In this document: in pieces, positions 35,881 to 48,349 of the stretch | Numbering within the stretch: position 1 is the stretch's first letter | Layout of the letters: each line of letters begins with the position of its first letter | DNA from: Hibiscus mutabilis | Taxonomy: Eukaryota; Streptophyta; Magnoliopsida; Malvales; Malvaceae | Direction of reading: 5' to 3' | DNA length: 64,000 nucleotides | Assembly (NCBI GenBank): GCA_019671005.1 | Contig: CM033717.1 | Location: 75,375,850-75,439,849, forward strand | The notes under the pieces: generated by a model | Seen by the model: the letters and a program-made list of their open reading frames with translations, nothing else | Told to the model about the DNA's origin: nothing | The model's database searches: none | Position numbers and translations under genes: made by a program

Positions 35881-36049
35881 ACCACTATAGCTGGCCCAAT
35901 AGCCCAGAATTCTAAAACACGGACGATTCTTAAAATATTATTATTTTATTATTCTTTCAGTTTTTTTTCTTTAGAATTTGTTTTTTTTTTTTTTGACAAA
36001 ACTCCAAGTCTGTGCCTCATGAAATCAAATAGAAAAGGTGGTATCGCCT

Positions 36050-39000
36050 TTGTAAGAACATCAGCAATCTGCTTTGAAGAAAGATGATTCACAAGTAATC
36101 TGCCCTCAAGTACCTACTCCCTAACAAAGTGCAGGTTTATCTCAACATGTTTTATCCATGCATGATAAGTTGGATTTGCAGACATAAAGACTGTTGATGA
36201 ATTATCACACCAAACAACTGGTTTACCCAGACATGAAACACCAATCTCCAGTAGCAGTTGTTCCACCCAAACAAGTTTAGAGACTGAGTTGGCAACACTT
36301 TTATACTCAGCCTCAGAGGATGAATGAGACATCACAGCCTGTTTATTTGAGCACCAAGCAGTTAGGTTAGAGCCAAAAAGATACAATAACCAGTCATTGA
36401 TCTTCTATCTTTAATAGAGGAAGTCCAATCAACATCTGCATAACATACAAGCTGAATCTCTTTAGCAGTTTGAAAATACAACCTACAATCAACTGTGCCA
36501 CATAAATAACTGCAGTATATGTTTCACTGCCTTCCAATGAACAATCAAATGATTATTCATGTGTTAGCTAACCTTATAAACTGCAAATGTTGTGACAGGT
36601 CTGGTGAGACAGACATACTGTAAACCACCAATAATGCTCCAATAAAAGTGAGCATCAGTAAACATTTGATCATTATCAGCACATTCTTTAGTAGTGACAG
36701 TCATAGGTGTAGGAATGGGTTTGGCACCAAACATGTCTTGCTCGAATGAGCAGGTCAATGATATATTTTTTCTAACTAAATAACATGCCATTGTCAAGTT
36801 GAAGTATTTCTATTCCCAGAAAGTAACCAAGTTCACACATATCTTTAAGAGAAAAAAGGTTTCATTAATCCTTTGAACAACAACATCCACTTCAGCCATT
36901 TGACTGCCTGTAATGATGATATCATCAACATACACCATCAGTAGTAGAGATGACAAAATTGTGTTTCTGATATACAATAAAGAATCAGACTTGGAAGAAC
37001 AAATCCCAAGTCCTAAACAAGGAAAGTTTTTAAAGTGTCAAACCAAGCACGATGAGCTTATTTGAGCCCATACAGAGCCTTTTTTAGCCTACAAACCAAC
37101 TTCTTTCCATTGGGACCAGTTTGAACAAACCCTGGAGGTTGGGACATGTATATTTTTTCAGTTAATTGCCCATTAAAAAGGCATTGTTGATGTCAAGTTG
37201 GCGTACTGGCCAATTTTAAGAACTGAAGTTACTAACATTATTCTAATAGTAGAGGCTTTGACAACATGGTTTTAAGTTTTCTTGAAATCACTCTTATCTT
37301 TTTTGAGAAAATCTCTTGGCAACTAATTTGGCCTTGAGCCTTTCAACAGAGCCAGCATGCTTCTTTTTGGTTTGAAATAACCATTTACATCCCACTGAAT
37401 TCCTTTCAGGTGGTAAGGACAGTAAATCCCACATACCATTTTTCAAGAGGGCATTATATTCAGCATGAACAGCTTCCCTTCAGCCAAGATGTGCAAGAGC
37501 CATGAAAACATCATCAAGTTCACTTGTTTTCAACACAGGTGTGAAACACCTTTGGCTTGAATATTCTTGCCTTACTCCCAATAACCATTGAATAAGTATT
37601 CTGAACAATGGAAATGGATGATGGAATGAATGATAGATGGTGACGATGATGATGATGGCGACAGTGAAGTGGAATGATGTGGGATGAAAGTGAATGGTGA
37701 AGATGATGATGGTGGTGGTAGTGAAGTGGGGATAATAATGAAGGTGAGGTGGAATGAGGTAAAGTGGTAACAGGTGAGTTTAACAAAGTAGTGGATGGTA
37801 TAAATGAAATAGAAGGTGGTATAGTAATATTGGGTGAACTTAGTAAAGTAGTAGCTGGAATAGATGTAACAGTAGATGATATAGTAGTAATAGGTGAACT
37901 TAAGGTATTAGATATAATATCTGGAGAATCAAAGAAAGAGTTTAAAGGTAGAACATAAACATTAGAAGGAGAAGAAGAAGCAGGTGAGTCTATTTTGGGA
38001 CATGAACCTGAATTAAGAAAAGAACCAGAAAGATTATTGTAATAAGTATCCGTGGTATCACTCTTGTTATTGAAGTTATTATTATTAGCAGAAGTGCTAG
38101 TACTATTTTTAGTAGTATTGTTATTGGGATAGTATAACCAGTAGGATGACTGGTGTTAATAATACTACCTAAAGTACTAGTACTAAAAATGTTTATATTA
38201 ATATGAACAGAACCAGAGGTAGTCCTGGGAGTAAAAAAAGCAATCTGTTTATGAACATGTCTAAGAGTAGGAGAAATAACAACAGAGTTATCATTGAGTG
38301 TCACCAGAACAGGAAGCAAGAACAGAAGGATAAGTAGACACATCAATATTATCAAAGAAAGACCTATGTCAACAGATTTCTTATCTTTATATGGGAAAAT
38401 AATTTCATCAAATTTAACATGTCTAGATATATAAAACCTGCCATTTAAATCCAAACATTTATATCCCTTGTGAGAAGGTGAATATCCTAAGAACACACAA
38501 GGTGTGGACCTAAACTGCATTTTATTTTTATTATAAGGTCTCAGACAGGGGTAACACAAACACCCAAACACCTTCAAACACTGATAATCAGGCAACCTCT
38601 TGAACAATTTAGTATATGGAGCTACACCAAACAGAGGAACAGTGGGAAGTCTATTGATAAGAAAAACAGCTGTAGCAAAAGCATCACACCACATATAAAG
38701 AGGAAGAGAGGCTTGAGCTAGTAAAGATAGACCTATTTCAACAATATGCCTATGTTTCCTCTCGAAATGCCCATTCTTCTCTGATGTATGTGGGCAAGTG
38801 ACTCTATGAGCTAACCTTGACTAAGAAAATAAGCCTTAAGAGTAGTGAACTCCCCTCCTCCATCAGACTGAAGCATTTTCATCTTGACCCCTAATTGCCT
38901 TTCAGTCTGCACATGAAATTGCATAAAAGCATTTTTAACATCAGATTTGTATTTCAAGAAATAAATCCAAGTAAACCTTGTATGTGCATCAATAAAGGCA

Positions 39001-39105
39001 AAATAGTATCTAAAAGAGTTAGAGAAAACAAGGGCTGGCCCCCAAACGTCTGCAAAGACAGTTCCAAAGGTTGTGTATAAACAGAAGTAGATGCATGAAA
39101 TCATA
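36050..39105 (-). pseudogene. Ty1/copia retrotransposon pol remnant
   Basis: Minus-strand fragments in copia order. Integrase core 39104-38811 (ADVWGPALVFS, FIDAHTRFTWIYFL, QSDGGGEFT). Integrase C-terminal and linker region 38694-37990 (YQCLKVFGCLCYP, CVFLGYSPSHKGYKCLD). Decayed reverse transcriptase about 37330-36420. RNase H 36386-36114 (SHSSSEAEYKSVAN, VVWCDNSSTVFM, KHVEINLHFVRE). Many stops and frameshifts. The gag/protease end is missing because the copia sequence stops exactly where the chromovirus LTR starts at 39106. Confidence 0.88.
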
Positions 39106-42100
39106 TGTAACCCCCTTGACCCGGTCTAGACTCAAGATCAAACTGAGTGAGCTACATTGGGTTTACCGAAACAAACCCGTAAAGATTAAACTCGAATTAC
39201 GTCTATTTTTTCTTTTATCTATTCTAAATGCAACACTATAACCTATGGTGTGCATACTGACAGCGGGTGAAATTTCAACTCAATTGGGCATCCAATCGAC
39301 ATCTAATTGCACATAATTGCAATTTAAGGACCAAATTGCAATTACAAAAATTTACAGGGACTTTACCCATTTTATAGTTACCAAACCCTAATTAGTCAGA
39401 TTACATGCTCACATGTCAAGTTTCAGCCTCAATCAATCATCCAAACTCATTCAATCACATACATATCATTTAGGGACCAAAATGGAAGAAACAGAAACTT
39501 CTAGTCATCACATTAACTGTAATAACTATTTCCCATATCGATACACAAGCAAGTGTATCGGTACGCTTTGCCACTCCTCAAAATTACAGATTCTAGTAGC
39601 TCAAAACTGTACCGATACAGTTCTTCACGTATCGATACGCCTCGCTAAATGCCCTTACACGTACCGAAACAATTTCCCATGTACCGAAACACAGTCCCAA
39701 AAATAGCTTACCCGTACTAGTACAGAGACACGTGTACCGATATGTTTGGACTTATAATGTCCACTTTCGCTGATTTTTCATTCTTTCAAGGATCCATACA
39801 CATTCTAACATGCCTCAAACTTATACACAACTAAACTACGGATCAATCCAAGTCAAAACATTATAAAATAAAGATCGAATCATGGCATTATGCTTTAAAG
39901 GGTAAACTAGAGGCATGCTTCGTAGAAACCAAACCATTCAACTTTCAAAACATAAAACCAAAGCCACAACCAACATAAAAGCCAAAATACAAATTCAAAG
40001 CAACATTACAAACATGCTCAAACAAGGAGTTCAGCATAAACCCTCCTAAAACAACAACGAAACCCAATGCCTTTATTACTACAAGTCTACCTCGAAATCA
40101 TAATTTCAATAATCAAAGTCCTTGGTAATCCTTTGCCCACACGCTGCCATACAACCTTTAATTATCTGCATTGATGGACAAAGAGAGCGTAAGCACACTA
40201 GGATTAGTGAGGAGTGCTCAAACAACACACCATCAATGCATTTAAAACCATTTTCCAAAACCACATTGAAAATACCATTTCAAACATCTTATAAAACATC
40301 ATGCCTTGAAAACCATGAACTTAAAACTTTCAAAAACTAGCATATTAAACTATATGTGTTGAGATGATCACAAATGGGTTTTACAATATGCAACATGTAT
40401 CATGGATCAACAACAAATCTCTTTGCTAACCCTCTATTTAAGCTTTCTCATGCATAACAACCTGTATGTAAAGCTTAAAGAGTAAACATGTATAAACCAA
40501 CATTATACATTAACAACCATCAACATGATACATCAACAATTATATTGGCTTTCAAGTGATCATTAAACAAATTCACTTTTCAAAATATTACATCGGATAC
40601 ACGGATTCAACAAGTGTTCTCTCAACACTTCATGCTATCTCAACCAAAATTACAGTACCACTTACAACCCGTGGGCACCAACCCCAATCATTTGTTAGAT
40701 TCATAATCCACTAATGGGAGTTTTCGGTACCATATAACCCCCAACTATTAGGGTACTTGGATGGAGTATTCGGTACACAGTATAAACCCTCGACATCCAA
40801 TGTGACTTTTTATAGTGCACTATCAATCCTATGGCCAACCAACTATATCCGATAACATTTTAAACCACATCACTTGCCAATATAATTCATTGTTAACCAT
40901 GTACCTCATTGTTTTTATATGCATCAAACCAAATCATTTCCAAAGCAACAAACCATGCTTTAAAACAAGTATTTCCATATACTTACATGGATCATTTACC
41001 AATGCATCCATCATCATTATATGATCAAAAATAGTATATAACATACTTTAAAACATTCTTTAACAGTAAATACTGTGTCATTTAAAACAAGTGCATAAAA
41101 CCATTTCGTAAAAGCACGACCGAGGGAGAAATCTCTTTATACTTACTTCCGAGTTTAAATCAGCATTTCAAGCTAAGTTTAGACTCCAAATATCACCTTT
41201 AAACCATTTCAAAGCTGAAATCCACGTTCTCACTTACCGACAATGCAAATCTTTATTCGCTGATGCAAAAACAAGCGTCCAAAGCCTCCGAAGCTTCACC
41301 AACAGCATTAGGATCACTCTCCCATATTTTAATCACATAACAACAAAAAATTAATGCATCATCATGCATTCATAATCCCAGCAACACCACTCCTTAGCTT
41401 CACCTCATAAACAACCTTCAAATACCTTCCGAAAACACCCTTCAACTTAACCTAAACACAACCTAGCCATAATCTAACATTTTAATTCATCAATTAATAT
41501 CAATTGACATCCAAAAACAACCTAACACTAACCTTATACCTCCAACATACATTAAACCTCTACAACTCCTCAAAAACACATAACTGCCAACCTAGAAAAT
41601 TAGAGATTCACAAAGCTTTGGGATTCCAATGTTAAAATCAATCCATTAACATTATAAAACATCAAAATATCAATTAAAATCAATCAAGAACCCAGCAAAA
41701 CAGATCCAATTCGAAAATCATATAAACCCATCAAATAAATCTTGATTTAGCCAAATTTCATAATTAAACCATTAAAACTCAATAGGAATCATTTATAAAG
41801 ATTCAAGAACTTGGAAATTTCAATAAAAAACCACTCATTAGAGGAGAAGAAAGAACATTACCTCCAATGAGCGAGTTTCCTCTCAATTAGGTGTTTTCTT
41901 TTGACGAACAAAAAAATACAATAAGATTTTGGAAAACATAGTTGAGAAATCCATTAGGAAATCAAAGGTTTAAGAAATTAAGAACATAACCTTAGTTTTC
42001 TGATGAAAAAGTAAGTGTTTGGCTGAATAGAAGTTGAGAGAAAATTTTGAGAAAAGGAAGTTGTAATTTTAGGAAATAACCACCTTAATTAAATCCCTTC

Positions 42101-42475
42101 TAATTTTTTTAATTAAAACTCCTTTAATATAATTCTAATTAAAAGAAAGCTCAGATTATACCAATTGATAAATTAGTTCCTTAAAGATTCAAAGTTTTGA
42201 CTCTTTTACAAAACAGCCACTAAAAACAGTTTCTAATCTTTACATTTTGGTCACTTTTCCAAAATGTCTGATTTCTAAAACTTATTTTTTTAAATTGACT
42301 TTACCAAAAATATTCATACATTTAATAATTATTTTTAGATATTTTTCAAATATTTTTCTTATTTAAAAATATTTAATCCAATTTTGAATCTCAAACCCGG
42401 CTCGAATCTCAAACTCAGTCCACCGGACCATCTAATCAGCCTATAAACCTCTAGGCCCAAAACCGGAGCGTTACA
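39106..42475 (-). repeat. LTR of a Ty3/gypsy chromovirus (3,370 bp)
   Basis: Starts TGTAACCCCC and ends GCGTTACA on the plus strand, giving TGTAAC...GTTACA ends. On the minus strand it is preceded by a purine tract (AAGTGGGGGGAGT, 42476-42488) and a pol C-terminus, so it is the 3' LTR of a minus-strand element inserted into the copia integrase. The interior has a cluster of GTATCGATAC/GTACCGATAC motifs (39538-39740). Confidence 0.8.
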
Positions 42476-42488
42476 ACTCCCCCCACTT

Positions 42489-42834
42489 AGGAAATTTCGT
42501 CATCGACTTTTTTACCTGAAGGAAATAAATGTGGGAATTATTTCAATATATCTGCCTTGCTCTCCCACATGGCCTCCTCAACTCTACGATGTCGCCAAAA
42601 CACCTTCACAAGTTCAATCGTCTTACCGCGAAGAAATTTTTTGCTAGAATCAAGTATCTCTATCGGTTCCTCATCATAGGAAAAATTCGGTTGCAACTCA
42701 ATATCCTCCACCGGCATAACATGCAAAGGATCCGACTGATACTTTTGCAACATCGATACATAAAACACATCACGAATCTTCTCCAACTCAGGAGGTAACC
42801 TCAAGCAATAAGCCACAAGACCAACACGTTCCAC
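42489..42834 (-). pseudogene. Chromovirus pol C-terminus with chromodomain, truncated
   Basis: Encodes ERVGLVAYCLRLPPELEKI then FYVSMLQKY (integrase C-terminal module) and LVKVFWRHRRVEEAMWESKA (chromodomain), characteristic of Tekay/Del-type chromoviruses. A stop replaces the residue before FPHLFPSG, so even this end is mutated. Similarity to pol ends abruptly near 42834: the rest of the element and its 5' LTR are deleted. Confidence 0.85.
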
Positions 42835-42899
42835 GGATGCAATGGCTTAAGACATAGACATGCCTACCATTTATGAAAGTTGTAAAGAAATCTATATTA

Positions 42900-43075
42900 A
42901 AGAGGGCTCTTATTGAACTTAACAAGTGTTTTAGTGAAAAAGCATATGGTATTTATTCTAGGAGACAGAGGTTCAAATCGCTTTATCTACAAGCTGTATG
43001 CATATTGTTAAAAAGTTAAAAATATGTATGAACAAATACTACCTTATAACCATCTTTTAGACTGCTAAAAAAACA
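42900..43075 (+). repeat. SINE-like dispersed repeat, family 1, copy 2
   Basis: Has AGTGAAAAAGCATATGG (A-box-like region), GAGGTTCAAATC (good B box), CTTTATCTACAAGCTGTATG and the A-rich end. Matches 7378-7530 and 47790-47935. Confidence 0.6.
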
Positions 43076-43339
43076 AAAAGAGGGCTATTGTTAGCCTTTG
43101 CATGTGAGAAACCTTTTAAATTGAGAAATTTGCTCCATTAAATTTGCAATCAGATAACTCATCACTGCTAATTCAAAACACATGGTCCCTCAATTAGTTC
43201 CCTAACGATCCTACATTAAAAGAATATTATAATTTTAGTCATTGTTATTTTAAAAAATATTATAATTTTACTTTTTCACCCACAATATACATAGTTTATT
43301 ATTATTAAAAGAAAATTATAATTTTAGTCATTGTATTTT

Positions 43340-43450
43340 ATTCAGTTGACCCAGGTTCGAGCATCATGTGTGCACGGTGTGTGCGTATTAAAGGGCTAAG
43401 AAATTTGAACAGATACTACTTTATAATTACACCAGCATATTCAAAAAAAT
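43340..43450 (+). repeat. SINE-like dispersed repeat, related short copy
   Basis: CCAGGTTCGAGCATC (B-box-like), GTGTGCACGGTGTGTGCG and GATACTACTTTATAATTACA follow the order seen in 5755-5870. Confidence 0.45.
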
Positions 43451-43544
43451 CAATTTATTATATTATTTTATAAAATTAAAATAAATCTATAATGAGAACC
43501 CCAAACGTAATTTTAAAAAAATAGAAAATAGGATTCAACCAACA

Positions 43545-43640
43545 GGGTTGGTCCAAGCGGTAAGCAGCTTGATATCACTTAAATAGGTCTTAAGTTCAAA
43601 GAGTTGTGTATGTAAAAAAATTTCGTCGGGAAATTCACTC
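43545..43640 (+). repeat. SINE-like repeat, family 3, copy 2
   Basis: TTGGTCCAAGCGGTAAGCAG followed by TTAAGTTCAAAGAGTTGTGT has A-box and B-box-like blocks. Matches 32167-32270. Confidence 0.5.
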
Positions 43641-43806
43641 ACTAAAACTAAATGTGCGACATGAGTCAATCTAAATTAATCAGCGAAGTCCTTGGAAACC
43701 GGGAGAGCAATAAAAAAAATTGAGACTCAAACTTGCGATCACATAGTTCGTATAACTTGACCCTTGCAATGAAATTAAAGCCTTATCGACCTATACCTTG
43801 AATTCA

Positions 43807-43810
<4 letters not shown>

Positions 43811-43848
<38 letters not shown>
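43811..43848. repeat. (TA)n microsatellite
   Basis: Uninterrupted AT/TA run of about 38 bp. Confidence 0.9.
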
Positions 43849-43852
<4 letters not shown>

Positions 43853-43989
43853 CAAATCGTGTATTTTTTTACATAATACTTCTTATTTAAATTATAAAAT
43901 TTAAAATCTTAATCTTAAACACTAAATTCTAAATTATAAGGTCTAAACACTGAATTTTAAACATAAATTTTACAATCTAAGGATGAAAA

Positions 43990-44220
43990 TCGCATGTCCC
44001 CAAACTATGTCCATTTTAGTGCCCCACTTTAAAAAAGTGGGTTTAAGGTTTAGTGTATAGGGTTTAGGGTTATGGTTTAGAGAATTTAGGATAGGGTGTA
44101 TATTTAAGGTATATAGTTTATGGTTTAGGATGTGAAATTTAGGATTAGAGTTTAAAATTTAATTTTTTAATTTCTTTTAGTGTGAGGCATAAAAATGAAC
44201 ATGATTAAAGACAGAAATTT
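43990..44220. mobile_element. MITE with telomere-like interior, family B, diverged copy
   Basis: The interior is a degenerate TTTAGGG tract (TATAGGGTTTAGGGTTATGG). The left flank ATGTCCATTTTAGTGCC and the right flank TTTTAGTGTGAGGCATAAAAATGAAC are inverted relatives of each other and of the ends at 45350-45545. Confidence 0.45.
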
Positions 44221-45164
44221 GTGTTCACAATCTAAACTATAAAATCTAAACTCGAATTGACCCAAATTTTAACGAAAATAAAACAGCCATTCTCAAGATC
44301 CACCCTAACTTAATTGTGATTATAGAGAATCAACCTCGAATTAACCCAAATTTTGCATAGATAAAGCAAATAAAACAGGCATGCTTGTATATAATTATCT
44401 GCATAAACCTGCAATTTTCTTCATTTTTTGACCTCTTTTTTCTCCAACCCACCAGCTGGTTCTCCCACTTGCAAGGGACTAATATTTGTTAATTCCCAAC
44501 TTAAATTAAACCATAGGATTCTAGCTTGTGTAATCATTATGAAACCCAATAATTAATAAAATAAATAAAAGCTAAAGAATTTATTTGAAATGTTTATAAT
44601 TTTTAATTGCAATCCATTGCATAATGTAATAGATAAAGTGGGATTACACCCAACTTTAACTATATTATTAATACATAACGAATCGCCAATATCTTTTCCT
44701 TTTTTCCCAACACTTCCCCACTGTATTAGTCGGTCCATGGAATTATCTTTTCAATCTTTGCTTTTTTCTTTCTTTCTTTCGAACTTATCTTAAAACGCAC
44801 TCCTAAATTTCAAACAGTTAGCATGAAACAGGTGACATGTAAATATCATGGCCATGGTGATTTGGGATTTGCCATTTCTACTTGTAATGTTTAGGGTTTA
44901 ACAAAATTCCAAATTGGACCTCTATATTTATTAGGGTTTATTTTAAGTTTAATAAAGAATAAACCTTAAATCCTAAACCTGTAGACTATAATCATAAACC
45001 CTAAACTAAATTTTTAAACCCTAAAACATAACACATTTTGTAATCTAAAGACTACACAATATGCGTATCAAAGTTTTATTCTTTAATCATATAGTTTTGT
45101 TAATTTATACATCAAAAATGTTTTGAAACTTTATTTTTGTATAGCTATTGGTATCTAACTTATT

Positions 45165-45305
45165 GACAAACTAATGGGATCGAGTACTGCAGAAACTCAT
45201 TATGAAGACGACTCGTCCAACCAAATTTACTCTATTCACACCGTCAAAATTTAAATTCTAACCTTATTTAAGAAATCTAGTGTCTTATCTCACTAAACTA
45301 ACTAA
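45165..45305 (-). repeat. Dispersed repeat, family 2 (SINE-like), copy 2
   Basis: Matches 7580-7730 in order and content. On the minus strand TTAGTTTAGTGAGATAAG and AGGTTAGAATTTAAAT could be A- and B-box-like blocks. Confidence 0.45.
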
Positions 45306-45349
45306 TTATTAGTTGAAAACTTAAATTTTAATACTCTCTAACTCGAACA

Positions 45350-45545
45350 AAAATTGTTTACCCTTTTGGTGTCTCTATTCGTGCTCCAACACTAAAAAAA
45401 ATTGAATCCAAAACCCTAAATCATAAACTCTAAACTCTAAAAAATACACCCTACACTCTAAACCTTAATCATAAACTGTAAAACTAACTTTTTTTAGTAC
45501 GAAGCATAAATATGGACACCGAAAAAGAACATATAATTTATGTTC
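45350..45545. mobile_element. MITE with telomere-like interior, family B
   Basis: About 50 bp at the left (CCTTTTGGTGTCTCTATTCG, then CTCCAACACTAAAAAAAATT) are inverted at the right (AACTTTTTTTAGTACGAAGC, then ATGGACACCGAAAAAG). The middle is made of AAACCCTAAATC-like words. A weaker relative lies at about 47090-47300. Confidence 0.6.
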
Positions 45546-46143
45546 CTCTAACTCATGTTCATCTTACAAGAACTCTGAATTTTCATCTCAATCCGTCCAC
45601 CTCATGAATTCTCTTTTAATCTTTATGAACAGTTTTTACCTAAAAAAATTTACTTCTAATAAATATTTTATCCAAAATTTAAACGAGAAAAAATTGTGTT
45701 AACCGATAGCTTTTAACCTTGCTAAATAGATATTAACAAATATCATAAATCTTAGCGTAAATTTCCATGTAAACAATATGATTACAGGGAAGATTTTCAT
45801 CATCATTTCCCTCTCATTGGCACATGATGGTGAAATGATAGTAAAAAACAGTACACAGTTGGTCAATTCAATCAAAATCAAACCCCTTTTTGTAGTGGAT
45901 GCAATTGAAAAAGAATACACTTTTGAATAAATAATTCCAAATTCTCACGGTTGCAGACAAATAAAAACCAATACAAAAGCAAAGGCAAAGTAATCATAAC
46001 ACACAGCACCAAAACGAAAAACACTCATCAACTTTCCATCTTTTTCTTCAATAAATATTAACCCTAATCTATGATCTCTTCTCCTACATTCTTCTCCCAC
46101 AACAAAGCAAAAGAAAAAAAAAACCCTAATTCTCCTTCTAGAT

Positions 46144-46722
46144 ATGGAACCAAACCCACCCTTTATCACCAAGAAGCTATCTGATTTAGCTCGTTTGAGC
46201 TTCTTCATGGTAAGAAAAGGCTTCTCAAAGGGCAAGCTCGTGCTTGACGACCTTCAATTCTTGATGAAACGTGGGAAGGTCGTCGGAAAAGCATTAAACG
46301 AGACTTCGTTGAGTTGCCGGTCGAGAAACGTGGACCTTTCGTTCGTGTCACCGATGGAGTACGAGTTCAGTTGTCGAACTAGTCCGTCGCATCGAGCTTA
46401 CGTCCCCTTGCATCGCCGGAAGCAAAAATCGGGACGTTACCGTTACTATGCGACACCGTCCCGAACACAGGACGGTGTTGGTTTCGGAGGGTGTAGGGAT
46501 GCGGGCGATTACGAGTCGCCGTTGCCGAAGGCATTAGTGATACCGAAGGGAAGGAGAGACAAGAACATTAGTAGGGAGTCGCCATTGGTGTTGAAGGATC
46601 ATCGAGACGAGGATGAGTACCGTGTTGACGAAGCGGCTGAGGAGTTTATTCAAAGTTTTTATACGCAATTGAGGTTGCAGAAATGGTTGGCTGTCATGGA
46701 TGCAGCTGATTACTATGGCTAA
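46144..46722 (+). CDS. DUF761 domain protein (cotton-fibre-expressed-protein-like)
   Basis: Single-exon gene of 192 residues. The N-terminal block KKLSDLARLSFFMVRKGFSK with a following KRGKVVGKAL is the conserved head of this plant family. The middle is basic and variable. The C-terminus carries the DUF761 motif VDEAAEEFIQSFYTQLRLQ, then KWLAVMDAADYYG. The family is plant-only and of unknown biochemical function; members respond to stress or pathogen elicitors or were found in cotton fibre libraries. No signal peptide or membrane segment is seen. The ATG at 46144 follows an A-rich leader. The neighbouring genes are unrelated. Confidence 0.88.
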   Translation: MEPNPPFITKKLSDLARLSFFMVRKGFSKGKLVLDDLQFLMKRGKVVGKALNETSLSCRSRNVDLSFVSPMEYEFSCRTSPSHRAYVPLHRRKQKSGRYRYYATPSRTQDGVGFGGCRDAGDYESPLPKALVIPKGRRDKNISRESPLVLKDHRDEDEYRVDEAAEEFIQSFYTQLRLQKWLAVMDAADYYG

Positions 46723-47789
46723 AAATTTTCTATAATTCGTTTGAAAGTTGATATGTTGAAGTTTGATCTTTAGGGGGGGCAATAAATATGTAAGATATAT
46801 CATATATATATATGTAACATTTCAGTAGGTTTTTTTAAGGTCAAATTGTATAGAAGGACACTCTCTTATGTATTTCTTTTTAACTTAGTGTCTTGATTAT
46901 AATTCGACGCGCCTTTTTTTTAGAACATATGATGATACGACATATATAATGTTGTTATGCCTCGACTTTGTTTGGAGCCTTACGGGCTCACAAGTCATGG
47001 TTATTTCACACAAATCGGGTAGTTGAAATAGGTTAGTTCCTCTAAATACAAACTCTTCAGTTTCCTTTTATTTCTTTGTTCACGAAAAAGAAATTTTCTG
47101 TCTCTTTTCGATGCTCTACCAACACTAAAAATTTAGTTTAGGATTAAAGTTTAAAGTTGGTGTTTAAGGAATTAAAGGTATATCGTATTTTTAAAGTTTA
47201 GGGTTTATGGTTTAAGCTTTAGAATTTAAGGTTATAATTAAAACTTAAAATTTAATTTTCCTAAGCACCGAAAAAAACAGAATTTTTTTTTCATTATTCA
47301 GGTACTCCTAAGCGTTCCCACTCTACGATCTTCTCAAGGTACGGTCGGCACATTGCACATTTTTTGAGTTGAATTGAGAGACAATATTTAATCTTGATGT
47401 CAAAAGACGTCAATACATCTTGTAATTTTACATGCAATTGGACAAATATTATTATATACTTATTGTATTTTTATTTTTCTTTCAGATGTGCAAAAGAAAT
47501 TGTCTAGTTATACAAAAGTTGAAAAAGTGTGTCAAATTATCGCGGAAATAATTTAAATCGAATTATTTGATGAAACTAATAAAACAAAAGTTAACAACGA
47601 TCGAAAATACACTTTTCGAGCAGTTAGATGAGTGGAGTTTGAACAGTTTAGTTTGTTGTAAGTAAACTTTTTTATATTTGAAATCGAATACACATACTAC
47701 TTTATACCGGAATAAAACAATACGAAAAACAAAATACACCTTTCAAAAAAGTGAAGACTAAAAATATTCATATTAAAACCTAATAAGTT
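46723..47789. other. DUF761 3' flank and intergenic DNA
   Basis: Contains a weak family-B telomere-like MITE at about 47090-47300 and otherwise AT-rich sequence without coding signal. Confidence 0.4.
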
Positions 47790-47935
47790 GTCTCAATGAA
47801 AAAGCAAATGGAGTTCATCTTAGAAGACTCGAGTTTAATCACTTTATCTACAAGTTGTGTGCGCATTGTCAAAAGGTTAAGAATATGTATAAACAAATAT
47901 TACTTTGTAAATCACCTTTAGACCATTCAAAAAAA
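47790..47935 (+). repeat. SINE-like dispersed repeat, family 1, copy 3
   Basis: AATGAAAAAGCAAATGG, CTCGAGTTTAATCACTTTAT, CTACAAGTTGTGTGCGCATT and the A-rich tail match 42900-43075 and 7378-7530. Confidence 0.6.
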
Positions 47936-48349
47936 ATGTTCCAATTATAATTAAGAGACAAAATCCAAGAAAGTACATAATATAAGAACCCTATATAAAA
48001 TTTGACCAAATTTAAACCTCAAAATTGTTTTCTTTGTCCCTTTCATGGCTTTGGAATTTTGTTCTTTTTCATAACTTGGATTTGGTTCTGGGTTTTGAAG
48101 AGTGAGGACAAATGCCTGCTTTTTCTATGTATGGAAATTAATTTTGAGTAATGAATGTGGAAACTGGTGATGCTGTCAAGTAAAGAATATATTCTCAGTT
48201 TGATTTTAATATCCAAATGATAAATAAGGATTTATTATATAGATGTAATTAAAAAAAAAACATGCAGATATTCCCACCCCATTATGTAGCATTACAATAT
48301 GTTAAACTAGTCTTTGTTTAATTTAATCACTTGACTTAAAAAACAATTC

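Noticed and set aside
37520..37958. Histidine-rich and valine-rich small ORFs at 37520-37786 and 37764-37958
   Set aside because: They fall inside the low-complexity linker of the copia pol remnant and are simple-repeat translations without family similarity.
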